Numbered from the stretch's first letter, positions 24,098 to 36,480 are shown. The stretch is DNA of 64,000 bases from Myrica gale (GCA_963930655.1 OZ005603.1:21714201-21778200); one strand, 5' to 3'. Numbers and translations are program-made. Notes: generated by a model not told the origin, from the sequence alone.

Positions 24098-25469
24098 TGT
24101 TAGCCCAAGGTTGTTTTGCAAACAATCCATATTTGATTTTGATGATAACAAAAATTCTAAGTGCTTTGAAGATTTTTTATTTTACCTTAACAATCCAAAT
24201 TTCTAAAATAGATCTCAAAGATTGAGGTTATCTCTTTAAAATATTTATAAGTGCACTTAAACACCATTACACAAGTTAATAAGATCAATTTCTCATATTG
24301 TAGGTGTTTAAAGAAAGTTGGAATGGATCAGACACTTTCAAGTTGCTGATTTTCTCTCCATTAGTGGGAAGTGTCGACAAATTGGACCATAGTGTCAACA
24401 CATTGCATTGACCCAAAACTCAAGCTTCCAGAATGCCAAAATTCACTTCACGTTCCACAACCACTCGAGCGCCCTTGCACAAAACTTTACAGACTCTTCA
24501 CGTTCGACAACTGCTCAACAACCGCTCGAGCACGAGTAAGGAAATTTAAGACAGTAGCTTTACGTTCGTCGAGCGCTCGACCGGTCTCCGGCAAATTTCA
24601 AATTCGAGAAGAAGGTGTCGACACATAGAAAACATGGTGTCGACACATTGCGAGATTTTTCAGATTCCCTGTAGCGACGCCAACTCATCTAAAAAGTCTT
24701 CAAATGGTCTAAAATGACATCCAACGGCTCCCAAACATTACAAGAAGACATTTGTGCCTTAGAAGACTTTAAAAATAAGAAGAATGAAAGAGAATGCGGT
24801 GTGTGCGTGAAAGATCAACTCGTGCCCTATATTCAAGAAAGAGAGAAAGCTTTGAAGTCTCACCAACCGAGAAAGCCTTGTGCCCCACCTGTATTTATTG
24901 TTTGCTTTCTTTGAAATTCTTGTCTATTTGCACACCACAGTGCTTCATACTTGTCTATTTGGTTTAAAGAGCCTTTATTGAGATTCCTTTTTGTACCCAT
25001 CTGTGACAATCGCGTGAGTGTTAGGGAAAACACTTGTCCTACTCGTTGGGTAGAAGAAGTCCTCTAGGTGTTGAGGATTTGTGAGAGTGAGTTAAAGTGT
25101 AAGCTCAAAAAATACTTTGTAAAGGTTCCTTAGTACCCGAGAAGCTAAGGTGTATCTACTATTTGGAAGATAGTGAAGAAAGCCTAAGGAAGTCAATAGC
25201 TTTGGGGGTGGACGTAGGCAAGTCTTGGCCGAACCACCTAAAAATCACGGTGTCATCCCTCCATCCTTATCTCCATTTATCTTCGATATATATTTGATGT
25301 GCTGATTGTCTATTTCCTTTATTCTCCATTAGACTTATTGAATATATAGACTTACTCTCTTGTTAAGTTAGAAAAGGGGCTGTGCATATTTGAGTTTAAA
25401 TTGAAAGAGGAAAATTTTTTATAAAACCCAATTCACCCCTCCTCCTCTTGGGCTATTTTTGCACTTTCA
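24098..25469. repeat. Solo LTR, 1.37 kb, with perfect TSD CTTCC
   Basis: It begins TGTTAGCCCAAGG and ends TTTGCACTTTCA (TG...CA). Perfect 5-bp duplications CTTCC flank it at 24093-24097 and 25470-25474. Removing it and one duplication restores the copia integrase reading at the CYAS/TIKQNRHKFDP junction. Just inside the ends lie TAGCCCAAG and CTTGGGCTA. The 3' portion resembles copia LTRs of the SIRE/Maximus kind, which I infer and have not shown. It carries paired GTGTCGACAC-type palindromes (24371-24404 and 24615-24646). Confidence 0.87.
24371..24646. repeat. GTGTCGACAC-type pairs in the 24-kb solo LTR
   Basis: The first pair (GTGTCGACAA at 24371, GTGTCAACAC at 24392) has a 21-bp step. The second pair (24615 and 24637) is two perfect palindromes with a 22-bp step. 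Between them lie GC-richer CGTTCGACAAC/CTCGAGCG motifs (24450-24590). Confidence 0.9.
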
Positions 25470-26089
25470 CTTCCACCATCAAACAAAATCGTCACAAATT
25501 TGATCCTTGTGCAAAACATTGTATCTTTGTTGGTTATCCTCATGGCATCAAACGATACAAATTATATGATCTCAATTCTCATTACTCACAATTTCTCGGG
25601 ATGTTATTTTCTATGAAAATATTTTTCCAATATAAATCATTCATTTCTTCTTCCCATTTATCTCTTCACTTTCCATTTCCTTTACCCATTACAGATTCTA
25701 TACCAGATTCTTATCCTACCTTAGATTCATCTTTTCCTCATTTGCAGATCACATTCACCTCCCATTGCAAATATTTCTCCTACTTCAGATCTGTCCCCTT
25801 TACTATCAGTGACTTCACCACCAGTGCCTTCAACTCCAATTTATGCTTCTCCTATATTGTCCACTTGTATCCACAAAGCTCCAGCATATTTGCAAGACTA
25901 TCATTGTAATCATCTCTCAACTTCAACTAAGTCCAACACTTCTTCCAAGCAAGCTGGTCTTCAGGTAATCACTCAACCTTATCATCTTCCACAGCTTTTC
26001 TGCTTCACATAAGCACTTTATTCTTCCTTTCTCCTCACATACCAAACCTAAAAATTTTACTCAAACCTTTAAAAGTTCTCAATGGTGCG

Positions 26090-27515
26090 AGACTATGAAG
26101 GCTATAATTAAGGCAGTAGAAGATACCAAAACATGGACTGTGTTAGATTTACTACCTGCTAAAGAAGCAATTGGTTATAAATGAGTTTATCGCATCAAAT
26201 ATCGAGCTGGTAGGAGTATTGAAAGGTATAAAGCTTGGTTGCTTGCCAAAGAGTACGCTCAAGTAGACGGTTTGGATTTTGTAGAGACATTTCCCCCTTT
26301 GCTAAGTTCACTTCTATCCGAGTTCTTTTAGCCGTTGCAACCCATAATTGGTTTATTTATCAGCATTAATAATGCATTTCTTCATGGTGACTTACATGAA
26401 AAGGTGTATATGTAATTACCTCCTGATTATGATTCTACTGATTCTTCTAAGGTTTGCAAGCTCCAAAAGTCTCTTGATGGATTTAAGCAAGCCTTTTGTC
26501 AATGGTTTCCCAAGCTCTCATCCTTTCTTTTGTCTCATGGGTTTACTCAATGTAAATCAGATTATTCTATGTGCATCCAAGTGTAAGGAGCTCGGTTTTT
26601 TATTCTTTTTATAATATATGTGGATGACATTTTAATATCTAGCAATGATATGTCATCAGTTCACTCTATTAAGGACTTCCTGCATCACAAATTTAGGATC
26701 AAGGATCTTGGTCCTCCTAAGTTCTTTCTTGGTTTTAGAAATTGCTCGTTCCTTCAAAGACATTTTTCTTAGTCAACGAAAGTATGTCCTTGATATCATT
26801 GCTAATTCTGGTCTTCTTGGTTCTAAACCTGCAAAAATTCCTTTAGAACAACATCACAAGCTTTCCAAGTTGGATGGGGCACTATTAAATGATCCTTCTA
26901 TTTATCGAAGATTGGTTGACAGATTGCTTTATTTGACATTGACCAGACCTGACCTTGCTTCCTCTATACAACTTCTTATAAGTCAGTTTATGGACAAGCC
27001 TCGCCTTCCTCATCTTCAAGCTGCTCATCATGCACTTTGCTACCTCAAGTCTCATCTTGGTCATTAACGCCTGTTCTACTCAGCTGATTCAGATTTCCAT
27101 CTCAAAGCATTTTGTGATTCAGATTGGGTAGTGTGCCCTGACACACGATTTCTATCTCTGTGTTTTTCTTAGGCCTTCTTTGATTGCATGAAAATGCAAG
27201 CGCCAACCTACTATTTCTCGATCTTCAGCTGAATCAGAATACCGTGCTATGGCTGCTACTTGTTGTGAGCTTCAATGAATTTCTTATTTGTTACAAGATC
27301 TTCATTTTCCACATACTCGGCCTGCTCTTCTTTTTTGTGAGAACAAGGTTGCACTTCACATTGCAATTAATCTTATTTTTCATGAGCGAACCAAGTACAT
27401 TGAGTTGGATTGTCACTTTCTGCATGAAAATATTGAAAGCAAGTTGATTCATCCATTACATGTTTCTTCTTCTGATCAACTTAGTGATTTCTTTACTAAA
27501 CAATTGTGTATTTAA
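26090..27515 (+). pseudogene. Copia RT and RNase H remnants
   Basis: RT motifs in order are AIIKAVEDTKTWTVLDLLPA, an in-frame stop where family members have W (IGYK*VYRIKY), YVDDILISSND near 26620, and KDLGPPKFFLGF. RNase H motifs are ISRSSAESEYRAMAATCCEL (shifted frame) and HERTKYIELDCHFLHENI near 27385-27435. At least five frameshifts or stops are needed to read through. Confidence 0.85.
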
Positions 27516-27577
27516 CAATTTCATTTCTTATTATCCAAGATGGGTGTTTTAGATTTGTATACTCCATCTTGATGGGG

Positions 27578-27779
27578 TGTGTGATGAAGTATACGCTGCC
27601 CAATTTGTACATAATTTGTTAGTTTGTTTCATTATTTGCTCACGTTCACAACACACTTATGTATTTGTCTTGAACTATAAAGCTTTCTTGTACAACTTTT
27701 ATTCATAACCTTGAAATGAATAAAGAATAGACTCAAGTTCACCCAGAGCTCTCTAGAACATCTCTGTCTGTTCTTTACA
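27578..27779 (+). repeat. Short 3' LTR of the plus-strand copia element
   Basis: A purine-rich tract GATGGGG precedes TGTGTGATGAAG, and the unit ends TGTTCTTTACA. The size, about 200 bp, is in the range of short copia LTRs. Only one copy is present, so the edges rest on TG/CA and the polypurine tract alone. Confidence 0.55.
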
Positions 27780-28201
27780 TTTCTTCAAACACTCATGTGC
27801 ATTCTTAACATGATTTCGAAGTAAAGTAAAAAATCTCTCTTTTTTTTTATAATGACAATAAATGGATTGTTTTGGGTGGCTCCCCTATGTTTTGCACTTG
27901 GATAATCAAATTGACTTGTCGAGATTGCATTAGTAATGATCAAATTAATGGAAGCAAAATATGAGTCAAGAGATAACGATGTCATACGTAAAATAAAAGC
28001 TGTCATATATTTTTCAACAAATCCATCAGTACAGAGCATCATCCTTTATTATTTTGTTTCTTCCTTTACAGTATAAGATGTTAAATAAAGCATTTTATGG
28101 AAAAGACGACACTTTGCCTAGCATAGAATTGACAACAGTAGATTGTGCGCGTGCCACCGCGCGTGTTCACAGTTATGATGACCAAAAGATAATTATGAAA
28201 G
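27780..28201. other. Intergenic sequence 3' of the LBD gene
   Basis: This lies between the copia LTR and the stop codon of the minus-strand LBD gene. It should hold that gene's 3' UTR. No other feature was recognised. Confidence 0.4.
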
Positions 28202-29377
28202 TCAACACCCGGGAACAATTTTATTGGCGAAGACAGGTGGAAGCCGACTTTCTTCCTCATCTTCTTCTTCCTCCAGCTGGGTCGGTCGTGAAATCTGCTG
28301 AGGCTCTAAGTTGTAGGACGAAGGTGCAGTCTCCCCTGCAAGGTCGAAATCTACGGACGTAAAGCCGCTCATAAGGTTATTGGAGGCAGAAGAGTTGTTC
28401 GAGCAAGCGGGGTGCAGCATTGCAATGTTTTGAAGCTGTTGATGTTGTTGCTGTTGTGAGTTCTGAAAGGCATTTGCAAACGCAAACCTACTGTTTATAA
28501 GCTGAGTTTGCACCATAGCCAGCTTGGCTTGCAGAGATATCACCTGCAGACAAATTAACACCGGTTTTTCTTATTTTTGTTTTAAATTAAACTCACCTCT
28601 CTGCTTGATATGACCAGGTGGAAACTGAGTGAAGTAGGACTGGAAGAAATGCAAATCATATACTTGTAGATATTGTCTTCAATATACATCATAGAGTTGA
28701 TGATTTCGAAAAAGATGATAATTTTGTTGAAGATTAATTTAGAAAATGAGGGCTCAGTTTGGTCCGAAGAAAAATGATTTCCCTGCTTAAATTTTGACGT
28801 GATCAGAAGGTATAGCCGATTTTTGGCCTAAAAAAAGCCATTTAGTAGGTGAGGCCTATCCGGATTTTTCGTTCTAAGTTTTTACGTGGTAAATTTTATA
28901 GGAAGAGGAGGAGGAAGGTTAATCTACTGACCTTCAATGAACTCAGACACTATTTTTCGTTGAAGCTAGCTATCTGTGGGGAAACAGACGAAAGAAAAAT
29001 CAAACCTGCTGTTGTAAAGCATGTATGGTGGAGACACAACCATAAACTGGGTCGGACAACCTCGCCTGAGCTTCGTAAGTTATTGTAACCACAGCATCCT
29101 GTCTCCGGTTCACTGGTATAAGCAGCAAGAGCTTCGACACGTTACTTGCTCCGAACACCTTGTGCACGGCTGCAAACCGAGCTGCTCCTTGGTCTGAGCC
29201 GAAGTAGGGTGCAAAAATACACCCACTAATGCACTTCCTCCTCAAGAACTTGCATGCTCCACATGGAGCCGCTGCTACTACCACGTGCTCCACATCTGGC
29301 GCGGGTGCCATACCACTCTTTCCCATGCTCTTACGACGATTTCCAGATGTGCGCCCATCACCTCGTGGCTCGGCCAT
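28202..29377 (-). CDS. Class I LOB-domain (LBD) transcription factor
   Basis: Two exons on the minus strand, 29377-29006 and 28543-28202, joined in phase 0 after ...ALQQQ (donor CAG|GTTTG, acceptor CTGCAG|GTG), giving 237 aa. The LOB domain is complete. The C-x2-C-x6-C-x3-C zinc-finger-like block uses Cys39, 42, 49 and 53 ([15 protein letters not shown]). The GAS block is [11 protein letters not shown] at 68-78. A full Leu zipper L-x6-L-x3-L-x6-L uses Leu121, 128, 132 and 139. Such proteins are plant-specific nuclear DNA-binding regulators of lateral organ and root development. The C-terminus has a Gln-rich stretch and a run EEEEDEEES. The intron position after QQQ is the conserved one for the family. 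It looks closest to the LBD18/20/30 branch; I do not assign a member. An upstream in-frame Met at 29410 would add 11 residues. Confidence 0.93.
28544..29005 (-). other. Intron of the LBD gene
   Basis: A 462-bp intron at the family's conserved position inside the leucine-zipper-like region. No inserted element was recognised. Confidence 0.88.
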
Positions 29378-29552
29378 GGGAAATAAGCTGTGTTGGGTAA
29401 GAATGAGCAAAACATCAAGGTGGTGGGTACGGACGTTACGGTTGGTAAAGGGGGAGAATGGGTGAAATGGGAAGAGTCTGGTGTGAGGTACACGAGCAAA
29501 GGGAGTGACAGCAAACGCTTAAATATGATTTAATATTGGTGGTTTGTTTAGT

Positions 29553-29563
29553 AGTTTTATATA
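29553..29563 (-). promoter_or_regulatory. Candidate TATA box of the LBD gene
   Basis: The minus-strand string TTATATAAAAC lies about 180 bp upstream of the chosen ATG at 29377, a reasonable distance for a plant promoter with a 5' UTR of about 150 nt. Confidence 0.4.
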
Positions 29564-30436
29564 ATGGTAAATAAGTACGTATTGTATGAAACTTGAAGAA
29601 GATTGTCTTCTTGGCGGGGCACAAGAGTTGTGCGCTGCCCTTGGCGTGTGGCATTTGCGGACAAGCCGTGTCTGGGTCTCATACCATGACAAGAAGCAAA
29701 CTTTTTCTTTCTTTCCTCTCCTTCCTTCTTCTGTACCCACAAAAAAATTAAAAAAACAAAAAACTCCTTTTATTCAACCTAAAAATTTTGTAACATGGAG
29801 CCAATATATATATCACTTAACTATCCAAGCTAACCCATTTAAATTAAAACTTTGTAAGGGTATGCAACCTTAGACTATGGACCAATATCACATAATTGAT
29901 CCAAGCTATCCAGTTAAATCAAAAAGCATATAAGTGTTATATGCAACTTTAAAAAACCTAAAAACAAGATCACACCTACTGTATTTCTTAATTAATATAT
30001 GATAATTGACGCATAATAAGATGTTTACTATTCGTGTGTATATCGACCTAACCGCCATGGAAAAGTACACTCTTCAACTTTCCGACCGACGGACCAGAGA
30101 GAAGTTATTGGAAGCCGAAAGCTCCACCTAGTTTCGTTTGATGTCTCTGGCGTTCCAATTAGCCGAGTCGACTTGCGATCCTTCAGTTCCAAAATTAGTT
30201 CAAAAAGTAAGAAATTGACACTAATAGTACAATTTTGATCCCCCTTGTGGCCAAATCTGCCAGTTATATATAATTAAAAGAGAGTCGCATAGAGGCAAAA
30301 CTAATATATAGTTAATTGATGTAGCTAAACAATCAAAGATGAAAAAAAACTAACGAAAAATTTAAAATGGTACCCTAAATATTATTTGATCTGAGAGAGG
30401 GTAAACTAATCCTTGCGTTTGAGGGAAAAACAAATG
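29564..30436. other. Upstream region of the LBD gene
   Basis: AT-rich, non-coding. No repeat, RNA gene or convincing transcription-factor cluster was recognised before the CACTA insertion. Confidence 0.4.
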
Positions 30437-31407
30437 CATCACTACAAGAAATCCGGTCTCTGCCCACGATAGCAGTCGTGGCAGAAAGCCTCAAAATCGT
30501 CGAGGAATGATTTTGGTCACGGATTTTCGTCAACGAGGAGTCGTGGCGTCTGCCGCGTGCGGAGAGACCTAACCCGACAACTGTGGCTCATCGTCGTTGA
30601 TACGGTGCCTTTCTCGCCCATCAAATGCGTCGGGATAAGCAACCCACTTCCGTCGAGGTTGCTTCATCGCCGACAACTGGTGTCTCGTCAAGGTTATTCC
30701 ATGGTTTTTGCCGACGACATCAAGATGATGGTCATTCCCTGTTTTGCAGGACCCATAATCGACGACAACAGAAAAATCGTAGGCAATAAACATTGTTGAC
30801 GAAAAACAAAAAAATCATGGGGAATGGACATTCTTGACCGAAAATAGAAAGATTGATGGGCTGACAGAAATTTTGTATTTGATTAGAAGACTCAAATGAA
30901 TTTTTTCATTTTTACACTTGGATATGAAGAAAAGCAACAGGGGATGTATACATGATAAATTGTGTACAATTTTCTTCACTGAACTCCAGCAGCCGACTCA
31001 GCAAATGTCCTCCAAGTCAGCTAAAACTCAAGCATCTTCCAAGTGAGCTGCAGCTCCAGAACCTTCGGCATCACTAGTGTTTCCCTGTTATGTATTTTGT
31101 GTGCTGTTGTATTTCTATGGAATCTGTGTAACCGAATGCCTATGTATTCCTTCCAAATTTGTGGTGCACATCAAGTGCTTGAGAATATTCCTGTAAATAT
31201 AGTCTCAACCAAGTACCTGTTGTCAAATTGAAGCACATTCCCATATGCAAACCAACATATGTTGATGAAAACGAAGGGAACAACAATTTAAACAGAGTGG
31301 ACCCAATTTGATTAGTAGTTTTATTGGTTTGTAATGATAGAACAGGTGTAGAGCATTAACTAAACATCTAAACTAGACTCATTTGGCTCCCTGAGTCATT
31401 GGAAAAG

Positions 31408-32509
31408 TGTCACGCCCCGAACGACACCCAGCAGGGACCGTGACAGCCGCGAGCTATTCTCCGGATAGCTCCAGCGTTCTTACTTACTTACTTACTTGCT
31501 TACGGCGGAACATACAAGATCGCGAGGGATTCGAGCTAAATCTTACATAATCAGGGTTCTCATTAAGTTTGCATACAAAACATATATAATATTTTAGAAT
31601 CCAACTAGTGACGGATCTCATCGATCAGGTCACCATAAATCAAAATAAGAATATCATCTGGGTCCTTCTAAGTCAGGTAGTCCTCCTGACTCTCTTCACC
31701 TGTGGCATCTGGAATGACACAATTTTTTAAAAACGTGACTCAAAAAGACTCAGTAAGGGAAGACATAACTTTGAAACATGCTCTTGACTTATGCTTGCTT
31801 AATCATGAAAGAAAAGAACTTGATAAGTGATGCACATGCATGTCATGGATAGGCATATGCTCTTGCTTTAATTCGACCTCAGGCCCTTGAAAATTACTTA
31901 TTCATACTTGTGTCACTCTTGGCCTTTCACAACCATTTCATATATTTCACTTGCGGGCTCGCTCCATTTAACCCCTGAAGTCAGGGTTGTGCGTTCCCTT
32001 TGGAACCGTCCCCGAGTTCCCTTGGAGACCTTACATATGGTCAGCTAGCGCACCTTCTCGCATTCGTCCTTCAGTGGCTAGACTTGACCCTTGGAGGCCC
32101 ACACCTTCTCAATGTCCTTCAGTGTGGTTGCACAGCCTCGTGGATTCACCCATCCTTCTCGCATTCGTCCTTCGGTATGGGAGTCCATCTTGATGGTACG
32201 GTACCGACCAGTGCCCCTTAACTTAACTTATCGTTTCATAAAACTTTTCATAGTCTTTCCATAAAATCATTGCATAAACATTCTTCTTGAAAAATTCATG
32301 CAATGCACATGTCGTGTCATGCTCGATTAAACTCTCATGCTTGTTCATGAAACGATGCAGTGTGTCATTCCAGTTTTGAAAAAGAAACACTTACTGTCTA
32401 CTTACAGTATCCACTTACTCCTGGTCTTCCTTGGTAGTGTATAAAACACGTAGATCGCCTACAAGCGATTCAAATATTTCTTAGACTTTAAGAAATAGCA
32501 CGTAATTAT

Positions 32510-32545
<36 letters not shown>

Positions 32546-35188
32546 TGAAATTCTTTTAATCATTTAAAGTATTTTATTTACTCTTCTAATAATATCTAAA
32601 CTTAGGTTATTCAATTATTAAACCCTATTACAAAATATTTATATATCTATTCCCGATTAGGGTTTTAATCAATTAATAGATTAGGGTTAAATCCAAGTCT
32701 CCCATTATTTAATGTACTTAATAAAATCTTTACAAGTGTACTTCACTTTAATAAATTCGGCCAAGACCTATTTATTCTAATTAAATCTTTAGTACATGCT
32801 TTCAACACAAGGTTTTGCTAATTCCTTATAACCCTAACTTCTAAGCCTTAATATCCTTTAATCCGATTAGCCAACCCTAATCTCATTTATCCATCCTGAT
32901 CAATTATATTTCCATTTATCACAAACTTGCAATTAGGGTCTCTACACATTAGGCATTCGGCCAACACCAAGTTCTATGTGTTCTTAATCAAAATTTATCT
33001 CCAATGGTGACCCCTTTCCTCCATTCAATAGATTCACAACTTAGGATCTAAAAATCAAAACACAAACACAAGTTATCACTAATAGCATTATTCGGCCAAC
33101 ACCAAAATATCACAACACTACTAGGTTTTCTTCGGTTCTTTTGCTTTGCATGCATTCTTCACATTTCAAGGTTGATTTTCATGCAATAGATTACTAAACT
33201 TACACATAGTATGGTCAACCAACAGATCCAAGCATATATAAAATCATTCTCAAGGATTTAGGGCACACATGGTTCGGCCATACACCTAAACATCACATTT
33301 TTCATACCCAAAATCACAACATGCATATCCTTTGCATTTTATCACCTATCTTGCATGTATCAACTTCATATCTTCATTATTCATAACCACATGGCCAGAT
33401 CTACACTTTAGACACCTCAACAACCCTAGATTTAAGAAAATATCCAACTTACATCCAACAAAACCTAACATAGGATTAGATCTAACTTCATCTAACATTC
33501 ATTGTCCCTTTCTTACATTTTCCAACATTCAACCTTAGATCTAAAGCATGTATGTCCAGATCTAACACTTGCACATAACCATGATCAAAATCCAACCAAA
33601 ATAAAACATAAAAACCCAAGATCCCAATACATAAACGGTTCGGTTAGCAAGGAAAATGTGAGATCCAAATTTTACCTTGTTGCTCCTTCTCCCTTCTCTT
33701 TGTTCCTTTGCAAGCTTCTCCTCTCTTTCACCTACTAAACAACCTAAGGTTCTTAATCATTCCAGATCTCACCATATCCAAGCATGAAACAACTCAAACT
33801 CTAAGATCTATACACAAGAGAGTTCGGCCATCAAGAGGGTTTTTACCTTAGTGCTCCTTTGTTCCTTTTCTCTTTTTCCTTTGCACAACACCTCTTTTAC
33901 TTCACTTCCTTCTTATCCTTTCTTCTTCTTCTTCCTTGTCCTCCTTCTTCGCTTTACACAAATCCCCTTGACAGCAGCTCAAACCTCAGCCTTTTGGGTC
34001 CAAAAGTTTCTGTTCTCCCTTGGTTCTCTCTTCCTCTCCCTTTCTCTCTTAGTTTCGGTTCTACTCTCCTATGCTTGTGTTTCTCTCCTTTGGCCTTGTG
34101 TTGGTCGACTAATGGTAGCACAAATGAGCACAAATGAAGGGGAAAAAGGGTGATAGGCGTGTAAGACAATGGCATGCACCTAGCCATGTTATTCGGCCAA
34201 GATGTCTTTTCCTCTTCCATGTCATTTTTCAGCTTTTTCATCCCTTGTCTCCCTCTTGTCTCTATTGCCTTTCTAGTATAACTCTCCCCACCACAAAATT
34301 CAATCTCTCTTGTCTTTCACGTGTACCTCCCCCCTCCACATAATTCCAACTCTTATTTAAAGGCTTCTTCTACCAATTAGTTCATTTGGTTGAATTCCAA
34401 CTACCTAGTTTACTTATCCTAATCTAGTTGCTTAGGAAACTTAAATAGGATTAGTTCCACTAATCTAACTTTATAAATCTAATTTTCATGGCCCATTGGG
34501 CAGTCCATTAAGCCCTTAATTCAAGGCCCATCATCATATCCTAAAGCCCAATTCATAAGCCTAAGGGCTTAGGCCTAATGTCCAACTTCCTTAAGGCCCA
34601 ATAACACCATTTCAAGGCCCATTGCCATGGGCTTCATGGCAGCCCAATATCATGCTTTCCAAAGCCCATCTCCATGATTATTTGGCAACCCATTAGCATG
34701 CCATTATAAGCCCAATATATCCCAAATGTTATAAGTCTCATGGCAGCCCAACATCACACTTCAAGGGCCCATCATCATGTGTAATTGGGCAGCCCATATG
34801 ACACAACTTCAAGGCCCAATTACATCCAATAACCGGCCATAAATGGGTAGCCCAATATCAGCCCATTATTTGAGGTTTCTAAGCCCAACATGCAAGTCTT
34901 AATAATCCAAAATCATTCATAAGAAAATCCTTCAAAAATTAAAATCAAGAATATTGAAGGAAAATATACAATTAATCTAGCAACATGAAATTGGTTACTA
35001 TATAATTTAAATTTCATCCATAGCATTTAAATCATAACATCACATATTAGAAATTCAAAATAATTACATATACATTTTCTTAACATAAACTCATGCCTTG
35101 GCCAAGCAAGGTTTCTTTTAATACAGAATAGGCCATGGAGTCCTTCATCTAGTAGTGAAGTAGACACGGGTTTCTTCGGGGTCTTACA
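31408..35188 (-). repeat. Solo LTR, 3.78 kb, inside the CACTA element
   Basis: It begins TGTCACGCCCCGAACG and ends GGGGTCTTACA on the plus strand. It shares many blocks with the LTR at 13670-16752, including GTGACGGATCTCA, TCTGGAATGACACAATTTT and AAAGACTCAGTAAGGG. The flanks are AAAAG (31403-31407) and GAAGG (35189-35193), which differ only by two A/G transitions and so could be a decayed target duplication. Internal open frames are short and show no retrotransposon motif. It contains an AT microsatellite at about 32512-32541. Confidence 0.8.
32512..32541. repeat. (AT)n microsatellite
   Basis: An uninterrupted TA dinucleotide run of about 15 repeats lies within the solo LTR. Confidence 0.95.
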
Positions 35189-35707
35189 GAAGGTCTATCT
35201 CTCGGCTTCCTTTGTCTTGTGATAAACATCAGTTGGCAACCTGGGAAAGCATGAAGAACAAATATGAGACTCTGAAGAACAGACCCCTGTTTTTACATTT
35301 AGCATAGAACTCAATAGAGCGGTAATTAGAAGCAAAGCCTTCTAGACACCATTAAGCGAAAAGGGAAACCTGATATGTCACGTCATGGAATGCGTAATTA
35401 TGGGAGTAGGCTTGCATGCAGTTAAATAGAAATCATCCAGTTCCAAAATTCTCGAAAATAGTCCGATACAAAAATGCAGATACAAAAATGGGACTACAAT
35501 GACAGAAAACCTCTACATCTTCACTATCAAAATTCCAAAACCAGGAAAATGATACTCTGGGCAATGATATATCAGCTTTACTAGGACATAGGATATAAAA
35601 GGTCTGGGTACAGCAAGAAGCTTAAAACAATGTGTTGGAGTCAGCAGACATTAAATCTTTCAAAACTAAATTTGAGATAACTAATTTCTCATTAACACTT
35701 ATAGTAC

Positions 35708-35777
35708 CTTGTAAAAGAAACTAGTCCCAAATGGGCAGTTTCCATTTCCGAAGTCAAAGTGCTTGCAATCAATTGAT
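35708..35777 (-). pseudogene. Captured makorin-like CCCH zinc-finger exon
   Basis: A 70-nt minus-strand segment lies between a good acceptor (CTTGCAG at 35778 upward) and a good donor (AAG|GTACTA). It translates in one frame to [20 protein letters not shown] followed by FYK. This matches the zinc finger after the RING domain in makorin E3 ligases (C-x8-C-x5-C-x3-H), except that the third Cys is Phe here and the His would be in the next exon. Being inside a CACTA element, it is best read as a captured, decayed gene fragment. Neighbouring exons were not identified. Confidence 0.6.
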
Positions 35778-36480
35778 CTGCAAGAAGCAACCAACAAATT
35801 ACTTACAAAACCAAGAACAGAAACATACACTGAAGAACCTACATTCTTGGTGTCTAAATTGTTTAACAATCTCTTGAACGCAGAATTTGGAAATGGAAAG
35901 GCAGCAATAGATCACCAGTAACAGAAAGACATGAAGTGAATGATCTGATGAATATAACCAGCATCATATCTCCTTTCATTCCACCCAATTTATGAACTCG
36001 GCCAGCCATATACCATATATTCAAAAACCTCTGGCGAAGGAACTCGCCTCAAGAAAGCCTCACAATCTAATTACTTGGCATACCTACCAAATAGTGGACA
36101 ATTGTATGAAAGACTCTAAACACAAAAAGCAAAGTAAGAGAAATTTCTATAACAGAACTCGCAATCCAGTTTTATTCCTGAAAACCAATACCAAAGAAAA
36201 GAAATTCATCAGACATCAGAAGGTGTAGAATAATTATAACAGAAATACCATAAAAGGAAAAATAAAGAAACAATTATTTCAGGGTACAAAGATTATTCGG
36301 AAGGAGTCACAAATCAGTCGACAACTCCACCAAAAACCAGTGTTACACCCAACTACAAGGATACAGAGCCATATTAGACAGGAAACCTAAAATCCAACTA
36401 AAATCCCGAGACCCTTCCAAAGATTAAAGATAATATCTCTCAGCAGAGGAGATGAGAATTAATAGAGCATATATACCTGG

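Larger units (their letters stand above)
23796..27779 (+). mobile_element. Degenerate Ty1/copia element (plus strand)
   Basis: It begins abruptly inside integrase (VETPQQNGVV- and ILNVARALCFQAHFPL-like motifs, 23840-24090). After a solo LTR insertion it continues with the integrase C-terminus (HKFDPCAKHCIFVGYPHGIK, 25490-25560), RT (26090-26780), RNase H (27180-27515) and a short LTR (about 27578-27779). Stops and shifts are frequent. Gag and protease are missing, lost where it abuts the gypsy element. Confidence 0.85.

Noticed and set aside
29378..29410. Upstream in-frame Met for the LBD protein (11 extra residues)
   Set aside because: The extra residues ([11 protein letters not shown]) are unlike the usual LBD N-termini; the Met at 29377 fits better, though the longer form is not excluded.
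33851..34153. 100-codon hydrophobic frame
   Set aside because: It lies inside the 31.4-35.2 kb solo LTR in a pyrimidine-rich stretch; overlapping frames on both strands are equally long.
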